Positions 9,175 through 16,566 of a stretch of 64,000 nt of DNA are shown here, piece after piece. A program made the position numbers and the translations under genes. This stretch comes from CAYUPI01 sp964446585 (GTDB lineage Bacteria > Verrucomicrobiota > Verrucomicrobiia > Limisphaerales > UBA8199), in contig CAYUPI010000004.1 in the NCBI GenBank assembly GCA_964446585.1, positions 124,001 through 188,000 of the forward strand. Direction: 5' to 3'. Each line of letters starts with the position of its first letter. The first letter of the stretch is position 1. A model generated the notes under the pieces. It did not search any database, was not told where the DNA came from, and was given only the letters and a program-made list of their open reading frames with translations.

Positions 9175-9289
9175 GAAGCATGAATTCCGAAAAGCCAATG
9201 CCGAAAAATCTGACCAACGGCGTCCCTCTGGGTGTTGGAGTTTTGGCTTCGTTATTCCTTCGTCATTGGTCATTCGGATTTCGTCATTC
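9149..9289 (-). repeat. 7/11-base word array between preA and the cupin gene
   Basis: The 141 bases divide without remainder into 17 words of 7 and 2 words of 11 bases. On the minus strand the first arm uses words such as GAATGAC and GAAATCC and the second arm the opposite sense (TCGGAAT, TCATGCT). The 11-base words are GAAGGAATAAC and AGAGGGACGCC. It begins three bases after the preA stop codon and ends inside the cupin reading frame. Confidence 0.85.
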
Positions 9290-9292
9290 ATA

Positions 9293-10603
9293 TCAGGGGT
9301 GGGGCGGTATCGGTTCCATCTCGCCCTTCGCAACTCTTTCCTGGTATTGGGTCCAGGTCATTTTCAAGTCGCCGTTGGTGGGCGAGACCATGATGATGCA
9401 GTCATCAACAGGGCAGACCAGCGAACAGAGATTGCAGCCGACACAATCGGCCTCGCGGACTTTGGGGATGGGTTTGCCGGGCACGCGCCCCGGGCCCAGG
9501 CCAAAGCCGTCCGGATTGATCAGATCGATGCATTGGTGCGCGCCGTCTTCGCAGGCGATATAGCATAAGTTGCAACCGATGCACTTGTCGTAATTGATGC
9601 GGGCGATCCGTTTGTAATTCAGGTCGAGAGCTTCCCATTTTTGCAGCGTCGGCACGGCCTTCCCAATGAGCTCGCCAACAGTCTTGAATCCCTTCGAGTC
9701 CAGATAATCGTTGAGCCCCTCGATCATGTCTTCGACGATACGAAAGCCATAGTGCATGATCGCAGTGCAGACTTGGACGCTCGTTGAGCCGAGCGCGATG
9801 AACTCCGCCGCATCCCGCCAACTACCGATGCCACCGATGCCGGAAATGGGCAACTGGACTTCCGGGTCCTCAGCGCAGCTCTGGACCATGTTCAACGCAA
9901 TCGGCCTTACCGCCGGGCCGCCATAGCCACCGTGCGTGCTTAAGCCGGCGACGAACGGTTCGGGCACCAGGCTGCCGAGATTGACCTGCGTGATGCTGTT
10001 GAGGGTATTGATCAACGAAATGGCGTCCGCGCCCGCCTTCCGGGCAGCACGCGCGACATATACGATGTCGGTGATGTTCGGCGTCAGCTTAACGATCACC
10101 GGAATGCCTGCGGCTTCCATAACCCATTCGACAATCTTCTGGGTAACCGCCGGCTGCTGGCCCACGGCCGAGCCCATGCCACGCTCGCACATGCCGTGCG
10201 GGCAGCCGAAGTTGAGTTCCACGCCATCGGCGCCGGCATCTGCGGAGCGCTTCAGCATCTCATGCCAGCGTTCGCGCGTATCCACCATCAGTGAGGCAAT
10301 CACAGCGCGGTCTGGCCAGCGCTTCTTCACTTCGGAAATCTCGCGAAAGTTCGTTTCGATTGATCGATCGCTGATCAGCTCGATGTTATTGAAGCCAACC
10401 ATCCGCATCGTGCCGACGTTCAGGGCAGCGTAACGCGACGAGACGTTGACGATGGGGTCGCCAATCGTCTTCCAAACCACGCCACCCCACCCGGCCTCAA
10501 ATGCGCGGTGACACTGGTAGGCCGTGTTCGAGGGCGGGCCCGAGGCGACCCAAAATGGGTTTGGCGATTTGATGCCGGCGAGATTGATGCTGAGATCGGC
10601 CAT
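9293..10603 (-). CDS. preA: NAD-dependent dihydropyrimidine dehydrogenase, subunit PreA
   Basis: A 436-residue catalytic subunit that reduces uracil and thymine to the 5,6-dihydro forms using electrons from PreT. Residues 1 to about 320 form a dihydroorotate-dehydrogenase-like FMN barrel (NPFWVASGPPSNT at the start; GVELNFGCPHGMCERGMG holding the active-site loop Cys; VIVKLTPN; ISGIGGI). A C-terminal ferredoxin part binds two 4Fe-4S clusters through C341-x2-C-x2-C-x3-C and C387-x2-C-x2-C-x3-C. The gene follows preT in the same direction, as in other bacteria. Here, however, the two are parted by a repeat-flanked four-helix-bundle gene. The ATG has no strong ribosome binding site because the repeat tract ends 11 bases ahead of it. 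Confidence 0.95.
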   Translation of the reverse strand: MADLSINLAGIKSPNPFWVASGPPSNTAYQCHRAFEAGWGGVVWKTIGDPIVNVSSRYAALNVGTMRMVGFNNIELISDRSIETNFREISEVKKRWPDRAVIASLMVDTRERWHEMLKRSADAGADGVELNFGCPHGMCERGMGSAVGQQPAVTQKIVEWVMEAAGIPVIVKLTPNITDIVYVARAARKAGADAISLINTLNSITQVNLGSLVPEPFVAGLSTHGGYGGPAVRPIALNMVQSCAEDPEVQLPISGIGGIGSWRDAAEFIALGSTSVQVCTAIMHYGFRIVEDMIEGLNDYLDSKGFKTVGELIGKAVPTLQKWEALDLNYKRIARINYDKCIGCNLCYIACEDGAHQCIDLINPDGFGLGPGRVPGKPIPKVREADCVGCNLCSLVCPVDDCIIMVSPTNGDLKMTWTQYQERVAKGEMEPIPPHP

Positions 10604-10614
10604 AAAAAACTTTC

Positions 10615-10769
10615 AAATTCCAACATCCACCAACTAGATAAGCCTCAAGTCGCAAGGCACACAAAACCTCCAAAATCCAACAACCAACTTCCAGAAAAAG
10701 CTCAAATCACAAGATCCAAAACAGATGGTTCTCGTTTGGCTGTTGGAAGTTGGAGGTTGGAGCTTCATT
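10615..10769. repeat. Inverted pair of 7/11-base word arrays downstream of a four-helix-bundle gene
   Basis: Left arm 10615-10724 is 11 words of 7 plus 3 of 11 bases (such as AACTTCC, AAAATCC; 11-mers AGATAAGCCTC, ACAAAACCTCC, AGAAAAAGCTC). After two bases the right arm 10727-10769 runs in the opposite sense with 3 sevens and 2 elevens. CCAACTTCCA at 10684-10693 pairs exactly with TGGAAGTTGG at 10744-10753, so the transcript could fold into a long hairpin just before preA. Confidence 0.88.
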
Positions 10770-11262
10770 TTTGTTTGGGTCGTTTGCGGAATATGCTGGC
10801 GAAAATCATGAGCAACTCGTGGCCTTCGCGATACAGCTTACAGGCTTCTTCGACCAAAGGGGCCTCGGAGGCGGCAATCGTCCGCAGAAAATATTTCGTC
10901 TCCTTGGCCTCTTTAACGCAGCGACTGATCGAGAAAAAGAAATTCCCTTTCGAAAAGCTTTCGTTTGCTTCGAGATAGTTGGCGCCGACGCTCGTGCCGC
11001 ATCCAACGTTCTGATCTATCAGCCTGTTGTTCGTCGAGTCGTGAAGAATCCTCTTCGAGAAGCGCACAATCGCCTCGCCGAAATCTGGAGTCCGTTCTTC
11101 CAAATCGAACTCATGCCGCGGTTGGCCGGTTCCGTTAGGCCCCTCGTTCAACAACCAGCCCAATGCAAGCGGCTCCGGATAAGGGACTTGCTCACCAGCC
11201 TTTTTTGAAGCTTGAAGCTTGGTTTTTGTCTGGCTGTTGGCTGTTGGGTGTTGAAGTTTCAT
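10765..11262 (-). CDS. Four-helix-bundle protein of the S23 / 23S rRNA intervening-sequence family
   Basis: A 165-residue open frame whose last 115 residues match the family core: FDLEERTPDFGEAIVRFSKRI, NRLIDQNVGCGTSVGANYLEA and ISRCVKEAKETKYFLRTI, with the charged helices and R-S/C-x-S-V-x-A-N-x-x-E-A turn of this fold. Members were first found inside 23S rRNA intervening sequences, and related proteins (Avd) accompany diversity-generating retroelements; the biochemical role is unsettled. The ATG at 11262 overlaps the preT stop as ATGA, which suggests coupling. The first 49 residues are extra to the family, and the first 18 are coded by the array 11207-11259. A start within the frame (for example a TTG near codon 39) is possible. 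The gene splits preT from preA. Confidence 0.82.
   Translation of the reverse strand: MKLQHPTANSQTKTKLQASKKAGEQVPYPEPLALGWLLNEGPNGTGQPRHEFDLEERTPDFGEAIVRFSKRILHDSTNNRLIDQNVGCGTSVGANYLEANESFSKGNFFFSISRCVKEAKETKYFLRTIAASEAPLVEEACKLYREGHELLMIFASIFRKRPKQK
11207..11259 (-). repeat. 7/11-base word array at the preT stop codon
   Basis: Six 7-base words and one 11-base word fill 53 bases exactly. Read on the minus strand they include AACACCC, AACAGCC (twice) and AAGCTTC (twice), with the 11-mer AGACAAAAACC. The first base is the last base of the preT stop codon. The tract codes for the N-terminus of the four-helix-bundle gene. Confidence 0.88.
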
Positions 11263-12719
11263 TTCACTTGCCGCGCGTATTGTTCCTCCAACTCCCCCAC
11301 CCTTATCGGCCCATCGAACCCGGACCCAATTGGTGGCCCGCCTTTCACACCGTATCGCGACGGCTGGATCGGGCCGGAAATTTTTTGCCCGACGAAAAAA
11401 GCGTGAATGCCGCGCGCGGCTTTTTTGCCCTCGGCGACGGCATTGACGACTTCGCGGCCGCCATTGGCGCAGTCGCCGCCCGTGAAGACATGGGGAAGGG
11501 AAGTCTGCCCCGAGTCAGCTCGGTGAACCACCACTCCCTGTTTGTCCAGCTCCAGGTCAGAAAAGAGCTTCTTCAACAGGCCAACCTGCTTCTGCTCGCC
11601 GATGGCTTTAATGACCATGTCGAACGGCTCGACCCAGTCGGTGCCCGGCAGAACCTGCAGCTTTCCGTTTGTGCTGGCCGTTCGAGCGAGCTTGAGCCCG
11701 GTCACGTGGCCGGTGTCGTTCGAGAGAATTTCCACTGGAACTGCATGGAAGATGAATTCGCAACCATCCGCCTTGGCCATCTCTTGCTCGAATTCGTAAG
11801 CCGGCATTTCTTCCCGGGTCCGCCGATAGATGAGCACCGCCTTCTCCGCCCCCAGCCGCTTGGCCTGGGTAACGGCGTCAATCGCCGTGTTGCCGCCGCC
11901 GATTACCGCGACTCTGTTGCCAACTGGCACCTGGTGCAGCGGCTGCGCGTGAATCTGTTCGATGAAATAAAGGGCCTCGACTACCTCGGGCAAATCTTCG
12001 CCCGCGATATTCATCCGCGCGCCGCCGCCGAGTCCGAAGCCGATAAAGATCGCATCAAACTTCTTCTCGAGTTCCGCGATGGTTATGTCGCGGCCCACCT
12101 CGACGCCACAGCGAATTTCCACGCCCAAATCCTGGACCATCCGGACTTCAAGGAGGCTCGTCTCCGGCTTCATTTTGTAGTAAGCAATGCCGTAGGTGTT
12201 CAGCCCGCCAGCCTGAGGTTTCTTTTCGAAGACCACGGCCTGATGGCCGAGCTGCGCCAGCTCGGCGGCGCAGCCCAGGCCCGCCGGACCGCCACCCAGG
12301 ATCGCCACGCGCTTGCCGGACTTCCGTGCGGGCGGGTTGAACAGCTGCACTCCGTTATCATAAACGTGGTCCGTCGCGTGCCTCTGCAGCCTGCCGATTT
12401 TGACCGGGTCGCCCTCGCGATCCAGCATCACGCAAGCCCCCTCGCATAGCACCTCCGTCGGGCATACGCGCGCGCAACTGGCACCAAGAATGTTTGCGCT
12501 GAGAATCGTGCGCGCCGCTCCGGTCAAATTCCCCGTCGTGATTTTCTTAATGAAAGAAGGGATGTCGATGCCGGTCGGACAAGCATGAATGCAGGGAGCA
12601 TCGAAGCAAAACAGGCAGCGGTTGGCTTCGATGATGGCTTCATGGGGAGCATAGCGCGGAGCAATCTCGGCCATGTTGGCCGCGGCAGCTTCCGCGCCTA
12701 ACTGGGGATTGATCGGCAT
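11259..12719 (-). CDS. preT: NAD-dependent dihydropyrimidine dehydrogenase, subunit PreT
   Basis: A 486-residue flavoprotein that passes electrons from NADH through FAD and iron-sulfur clusters to PreA. The N-terminal 150 residues carry Cys motifs (CLFCFDAPCIHACPTGIDIP, then CARVCPTEVLCEGAC) like glutamate-synthase small subunits. Next comes the FAD Rossmann motif (VAILGGGPAGLG) and, further on, the pyridine-nucleotide motif (VAVIGGGNTAIDAV), then the second FAD signature TGGDCANG. The ATG at 12719 (MPINPQLG) was chosen; the open frame extends 33 codons upstream with no family similarity. It is the first gene of the minus-strand operon and is divergent from the amidohydrolase gene, with 89 bases between. 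Confidence 0.93.
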   Translation of the reverse strand: MPINPQLGAEAAAANMAEIAPRYAPHEAIIEANRCLFCFDAPCIHACPTGIDIPSFIKKITTGNLTGAARTILSANILGASCARVCPTEVLCEGACVMLDREGDPVKIGRLQRHATDHVYDNGVQLFNPPARKSGKRVAILGGGPAGLGCAAELAQLGHQAVVFEKKPQAGGLNTYGIAYYKMKPETSLLEVRMVQDLGVEIRCGVEVGRDITIAELEKKFDAIFIGFGLGGGARMNIAGEDLPEVVEALYFIEQIHAQPLHQVPVGNRVAVIGGGNTAIDAVTQAKRLGAEKAVLIYRRTREEMPAYEFEQEMAKADGCEFIFHAVPVEILSNDTGHVTGLKLARTASTNGKLQVLPGTDWVEPFDMVIKAIGEQKQVGLLKKLFSDLELDKQGVVVHRADSGQTSLPHVFTGGDCANGGREVVNAVAEGKKAARGIHAFFVGQKISGPIQPSRYGVKGGPPIGSGFDGPIRVGELEEQYARQVK

Positions 12720-12808
12720 AAAATGGCTGACAAGCAGATCAGAATAGGGGAATTCTAAGTGAAATAAAAGAAGCAATAATAGGATTTTAGGACAACTCAG
12801 GACCAGGA

Positions 12809-14053
12809 ATGACGACACCCCTAAATCCGAAACGGACAGTCGCTGAACTCAAGGAACTGCGCAGCCTCACTTCCGATGAGAACGGAGCGCAGCGGGTCGC
12901 CTTTACGCCGACGTGGGTCAAAGCGCGCGATTGGCTGAGAGAGAAACTCAGGTCACTGCCCGTTGAGAGCCACATCGATGCCGCGGGCAACTCCTGGACG
13001 ACGCTCGCCGGTGAATCCGAGCGGGCGCTACTGATCGGCGGGCATATCGATTCGGTGCCGAACGGCGGCTGGCTCGATGGCTGCCTCAATCTACTCGCCG
13101 GGCTGGAGATCCTGAGGCGAGTCAACGCGGAGTACGGAGGGAAGCCGCCGGTCACCGTCCGGCTGGTCGATTGGGCGGACGAGGAAGGCGCGCGGTTCGG
13201 CAAGAGTTTATTTGGCTCCTCGGCCTGTTCCGGAAACCTGAACATGGACGAGGCCCGTGTTCTAACGGACAAGCAAGGCATCCGCTTGCCGGACGCGCTC
13301 AAGAGTGTCGGCGTGGACTTCGAGCGAGTGAAGGAGAGCGGCCGGGAGCTCAAGAATGCGGGTGCCTATATCGAGTTGCACATCGAGCAAGGGCCGGTGC
13401 TGCTGGATTTGGAGCTGCCGCTGGGCGCGGTGCTGGGCACGTTCGGCGTCGAGCGGCACGCCATCACCTTTCATGGCCAGGCGGCGCATTCAGGCAGCAC
13501 GCCGATGAACCGTCGCAAGGACGCCTTCCTGGCCGCGGCGAAGATAAGCCAGGAGATTTACCGCATTGCCGAACGGAGCAAGGGAGGAGTTTGCACTATC
13601 GGCTCCTGCACGACCAAACCCGGCATTGTGACGAGCGTCGTCGAAGAGTGCCGCATCACGCTCGATCAGCGTCACCTGGACGCGGCGGCCCTGGCGCGGA
13701 TGCTGCAGGAGGCCAAGGCTGCAAGCGAACGCTTCGCGAAGGAAGGCAACGTCGGAGTGTCGTGGGAGCGGTTGTGGCAAATCGAGCCGGTGTTGTTTAA
13801 TCCGGATTTGATAGCTTTCTGTTCGGAGGCGATAACTGAAACGTGCGGCAAAACTCACCGGCTCCCTTCGGGCCCGCTGCATGATGCCGCCGAGGTGGCG
13901 CGCGCCGGCATCCCGACGGTGATGACGTTCGTCCAAAGTCTCCACGGGATCAGTCACAACAAGATTGAAGATACCAAAGAAGAGCACCTCGAGCTCTGCG
14001 TGGCCGCATTCGATAAACTAGCGGACAAGGCGATGAAGTGGGTGGAAGGTTGA
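12809..14053 (+). CDS. M20-family Zn-dependent N-carbamoyl amidohydrolase (beta-ureidopropionase-like)
   Basis: A 414-residue enzyme of the M20 amidase group that hydrolyses N-carbamoyl compounds to amine, CO2 and NH3. Metal and catalytic residues visible: H79 and D81 (GGHIDS), D90, E125-E126 (ADEEGARFG), H191 (HIEQGP), the lid-domain HSGSTPMNRR (H227) and a C-terminal SLHGISHNK. The sequence FGSSACSGNLN fits the L-carbamoylase/beta-ureidopropionase branch rather than allantoate enzymes. With preTA and mmsA on the other side of the divergent promoter region, N-carbamoyl-beta-alanine or its methyl form is the likely substrate (inference from context). CAGGA ahead of ATG 12809 may be the ribosome binding site. 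A word array begins at its stop codon. Confidence 0.85.
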   Translation: MTTPLNPKRTVAELKELRSLTSDENGAQRVAFTPTWVKARDWLREKLRSLPVESHIDAAGNSWTTLAGESERALLIGGHIDSVPNGGWLDGCLNLLAGLEILRRVNAEYGGKPPVTVRLVDWADEEGARFGKSLFGSSACSGNLNMDEARVLTDKQGIRLPDALKSVGVDFERVKESGRELKNAGAYIELHIEQGPVLLDLELPLGAVLGTFGVERHAITFHGQAAHSGSTPMNRRKDAFLAAAKISQEIYRIAERSKGGVCTIGSCTTKPGIVTSVVEECRITLDQRHLDAAALARMLQEAKAASERFAKEGNVGVSWERLWQIEPVLFNPDLIAFCSEAITETCGKTHRLPSGPLHDAAEVARAGIPTVMTFVQSLHGISHNKIEDTKEEHLELCVAAFDKLADKAMKWVEG

Positions 14054-14178
14054 AGCGTTAGAACGCTGAAACGTTGAATCGTCAAGCGTGGAATGGTGGA
14101 ATGGTGGAAGAGTGGGAGCGTGGAAGCGTCAAAGCGTTGAAGAGTTAAAGAGCTGAAGCGTAGAAACGTGGAATCTAA
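14052..14178 (+). repeat. 8-base word array between the amidohydrolase and OHCU decarboxylase genes
   Basis: Fifteen 8-base words and one 7-base word fill 127 bases exactly. The words are variants of GAAGCGTT and GGAGCGTG (others: GAATGGTG, GAAACGTG, AAAGAGCT). The tract starts in the stop codon of the upstream gene and runs almost to the GTG start of the next; the first codons of that gene continue the same word style. Confidence 0.88.
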
Positions 14179-14181
14179 GTC

Positions 14182-14706
14182 GTGGAATTGAAGCGCGTCC
14201 ATTCCCTCGATGAACTGAATTCCCTATCGCAAGAGGAGTTTGTGCGCGGCGTTGGTCCTGTCTTTGAGAGTTCGCCGTGGGTTGCGGAGGGAACCTGGCC
14301 GAGGAGACCGTTCAAAGATTTGGCCGAGCTGCATCTCGCGCTTTGCGAGACGGTCCGCGGCGCGGCTGAAGAAAAGCAGCTCGCTCTGATTCGTGCGCAT
14401 CCGGATTTGGTCGGCCGCGCGGCCCTGGCTGGCACGCTGAGGCCCGAATCCACTCGTGAACAGGCCAGCGCCGGGTTGAACCGGCTCCAGCCTGGCGAAA
14501 TCGCCGCGTTCCAGGAATTAAACCAGGCGTATCGAGCAAAGTTCAGGTTTCCGTTCGTGATCTGCGCCCGGCTCAACAGGAAGGAAGCGATATTGAATGG
14601 CCTTCGAGCGCGCTTGCAGCATTCAAGCGTAGAGGAGATCAAGACGGCGCTTGCTGAGATTGAAAAAATCGCTTATCTGCGGCTGCAAGACATCGTCCGA
14701 ACCTGA
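14182..14706 (+). CDS. uraD: OHCU decarboxylase
   Basis: A 174-residue cytosolic enzyme that decarboxylates 2-oxo-4-hydroxy-4-carboxy-5-ureidoimidazoline to S-allantoin, the third step from urate. The catalytic His-Pro pair is seen as RAHPDLVGR (H73). The family string FRFPFVICARL follows, with an acidic helical C-terminus. Length is normal. The start is a GTG at 14182; the first four codons look like continuation of the upstream 8-base array. The HIU hydrolase gene follows after five bases, as expected for two consecutive pathway steps. Confidence 0.93.
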   Translation: MELKRVHSLDELNSLSQEEFVRGVGPVFESSPWVAEGTWPRRPFKDLAELHLALCETVRGAAEEKQLALIRAHPDLVGRAALAGTLRPESTREQASAGLNRLQPGEIAAFQELNQAYRAKFRFPFVICARLNRKEAILNGLRARLQHSSVEEIKTALAEIEKIAYLRLQDIVRT

Positions 14707-14711
14707 CGGCT

Positions 14712-15068
14712 ATGCCCGCCAAACTGAGCACACACGTCCTGGATACGGCACATGGTTGCCCGGCGGCTGGCATGCAGATCGAGTTGTGGTCGCTCGCTGG
14801 CGGGACGCCGAGGCTGTTGAAAACAGCGCGCACGAACAGTAATGGCCGGACCGATCAAGCGCTGTTGGCCGCCGATGAAATCAAAGCCGGGTCGTACGAA
14901 CTCATATTCTTCGTGGGCGACTACTTTGCAAGCAAGAGTGCTTCAGTGCCGAGCACGCGTTTCCTGGATCGGGTCCCCGTCCGCTTCGGTATCGCCGATC
15001 CAACTGCTTCCTATCATGTGCCGCTGCTGGTGTCGCCCTGGGCCTACAGCACGTATCGCGGGAGTTGA
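14712..15068 (+). CDS. uraH: 5-hydroxyisourate hydrolase (transthyretin-like)
   Basis: A 118-residue enzyme that hydrolyses 5-hydroxyisourate to OHCU. Active-site features of the family are all visible: H8 in LSTHVLDTAHGCPA, the NGRTD arginine, H102 in YHVPLLVSP, and the diagnostic C-terminus YRGS. No signal peptide, so cytoplasmic. It is 5 bases after uraD and 16 bases before the allantoate amidohydrolase start, so it is clearly operonic. Confidence 0.95.
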   Translation: MPAKLSTHVLDTAHGCPAAGMQIELWSLAGGTPRLLKTARTNSNGRTDQALLAADEIKAGSYELIFFVGDYFASKSASVPSTRFLDRVPVRFGIADPTASYHVPLLVSPWAYSTYRGS

Positions 15069-15084
15069 GCACATTCGTCCACGG

Positions 15085-16566
15085 ATGAGCGCCGCAAAGC
15101 CAGCCTCGGAATGGGGAAAGATGGCCACTCGGGTTATGCGGCGCCTTGAAGAGCTTGGCCAAATCAGCGACGAACCGGGCCGGCTGACGCGCACCTTTTG
15201 CTCGCCTGCGATGCGCCGCGCGAATGACCATGTCGGTTCCTGGATGCGCCAAGCAGGCATGACGATCCGTCAGGATGCCATCGGCAATCTGGTCGGCCAT
15301 TACCCCGGTCAAAGTGCGAAGTGCGAAGTGCGAAGTGCGAAATGCGAAGTCCATCCTCCTCCGTCAGAAGCACTGCGGAGGACAATAAGTCCATCCTTCT
15401 CTGTCAAGAGCGCTGCGGGGGACAAGAAGTCCAAAGTTCTGCTGCTTGGCTCGCATCTCGATACGGTCCGGGATGCGGGCAAATTCGACGGCGCTCTGGG
15501 CGTGCTGGTAGCCATTGCCTGTGTCCAGAAGCTCCACGAGCGTGGCAGCCGGCTGCCATTTGACATTGACGTCCTCGGTTTTGGAGATGAGGAAGGCATC
15601 CGGTATTCCACAGCCTGCCTGGGTAGCAGGGTCCTCGCGGGAACTTTCGACCGACGCGATTTGAAACGCCGAGACGCCAACGGCGTCACCATGAGGGAGG
15701 CCATCCGCGAATTCGGCGGACGCCCGCAAGCATTGAGCGGCGCGCGGTTCGATCCCGAACGGTTGCTCGGGTACGCCGAGATCCACATCGAACAGGGACC
15801 TGTGCTGGAGCAGCAGAATCTCGCGGTCGGCGTCGTGTCCGCCATAGGCGGTCAAACCCGCGCTCGGATTTCGTTCACTGGGCAGGCCGGACATGCCGGG
15901 ACCACTCCGATGAACCTGCGCCGGGATGCGTTGTGCGGTGCCGCCGAGTTTATTTCGGTAGTCGAGGCGCTCGCTCGGAAACAGCGCGGGCTGGTGGCTA
16001 CTGTCGGCGAGCTCAAAGTGCTCCGCGGCGCTTCCAATGTGATTCCCGGCCAGGTCCAGCTCAGCCTGGACGTGCGGCATGCGGAAGACGCCAGGCGGCG
16101 GGCCGCGTGCGCCGAATTGAAAAAGCGTGGCCGGGCCATCGCTTCTGAAAGAAAATTGCGATTTGAATGGAAACCGGTCAGTGAGTCACCTGCCATTCGG
16201 TGTGATCGATGGCTCTCTCAACTAATGAAGGAAGCCGTGCAGCGGCAGCAGGGCTCGGCCGTGAGTTTGCCCAGCGGGGCAGGGCATGACGCGGCGGCCA
16301 TTGCGGCTATCGCCCCCGTAACTATGCTCTTCGTCCGGTGCAAGAACGGTCTCAGCCATCATCCGGCGGAATACGCCTCGAAAAGGGACGTGGGCATCGC
16401 TATGGCCGTCCTGGTTGATTTTTTGCGGGGGCTGGCAAAGAGATTTGGAACGTCCTGCGAGTCACCGACAGTGCGTAGCCGTGGACGTCAGTCGGCGCTG
16501 AAAAGCACGCGGGAAGAAGGTCCGCCGACTCACGTCGGCGGCTACAATTCAGCCCGCGATTTGTGA
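15085..16566 (+). CDS. Allantoate amidohydrolase (M20 family) with in-frame repeat insertion and C-terminal tail
   Basis: A 493-residue Zn/Mn-dependent enzyme that converts allantoate to ureidoglycine, CO2 and NH3. Metal-site residues: H124 and D126 (GSHLDTVRDAGKFDG), the FGDEEGIRYSTACLGSR acidic pair, HIEQGPVLE, HAGTTPMNLRRDA and a C-terminal GLSHHPAEY. The ATG at 15085 lies 16 bases after uraH. Two features are abnormal. Residues about 76-116, between GHYPG and KVLLLGSH where homologues have a short link, are coded by a 7-base word array and a duplicated 40-base unit. The last 35-40 residues after FLRGLA exceed the family and include PPTHVGGYN, coded by a palindromic repeat. Both preserve the frame, so the protein may still fold with a surface loop and tail. 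Confidence 0.85.
   Translation: MSAAKPASEWGKMATRVMRRLEELGQISDEPGRLTRTFCSPAMRRANDHVGSWMRQAGMTIRQDAIGNLVGHYPGQSAKCEVRSAKCEVHPPPSEALRRTISPSFSVKSAAGDKKSKVLLLGSHLDTVRDAGKFDGALGVLVAIACVQKLHERGSRLPFDIDVLGFGDEEGIRYSTACLGSRVLAGTFDRRDLKRRDANGVTMREAIREFGGRPQALSGARFDPERLLGYAEIHIEQGPVLEQQNLAVGVVSAIGGQTRARISFTGQAGHAGTTPMNLRRDALCGAAEFISVVEALARKQRGLVATVGELKVLRGASNVIPGQVQLSLDVRHAEDARRRAACAELKKRGRAIASERKLRFEWKPVSESPAIRCDRWLSQLMKEAVQRQQGSAVSLPSGAGHDAAAIAAIAPVTMLFVRCKNGLSHHPAEYASKRDVGIAMAVLVDFLRGLAKRFGTSCESPTVRSRGRQSALKSTREEGPPTHVGGYNSARDL
15311..15352 (+). repeat. 7-base word array inside the allantoate amidohydrolase gene
   Basis: Six consecutive 7-base words, mostly GAAGTGC, with GAAATGC and GAAGTCC at the end. 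It shares a 22-base identical segment (containing GAAGTGCGAAATGCGAAGTC) with the intergenic array at 18769-18810. Confidence 0.88.
15347..15426 (+). repeat. Two tandem 40-base units inside the same gene
   Basis: Units 15347-15386 and 15387-15426 each start AAGTCCATCC and end in a GCGGRGGACAA string, with a few differences. They directly follow the word array and complete the in-frame insertion. Confidence 0.85.
16522..16541 (+). repeat. Palindromic interspersed repeat at the 3' end of the allantoate amidohydrolase gene
   Basis: CCGCCGAC and GTCGGCGG form an 8-bp perfect stem around TCAC, followed by CTAC. The same motif with one difference recurs at 26087-26104. Here it is translated (PPTHVGGY) and contributes the tail of the enzyme. 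Confidence 0.8.

Noticed and set aside
10615..11259. CRISPR array
   Set aside because: Repeats are 7-11 bases, degenerate and without spacers; no cas gene is present.
10765..11262. Diversity-generating retroelement with Avd accessory protein
   Set aside because: The four-helix-bundle fold would fit Avd, but there is no reverse transcriptase, template repeat or variable target gene in the window.
11163..12449. 428-codon open frame opposite preT
   Set aside because: Antisense shadow of a well-supported flavoprotein gene.
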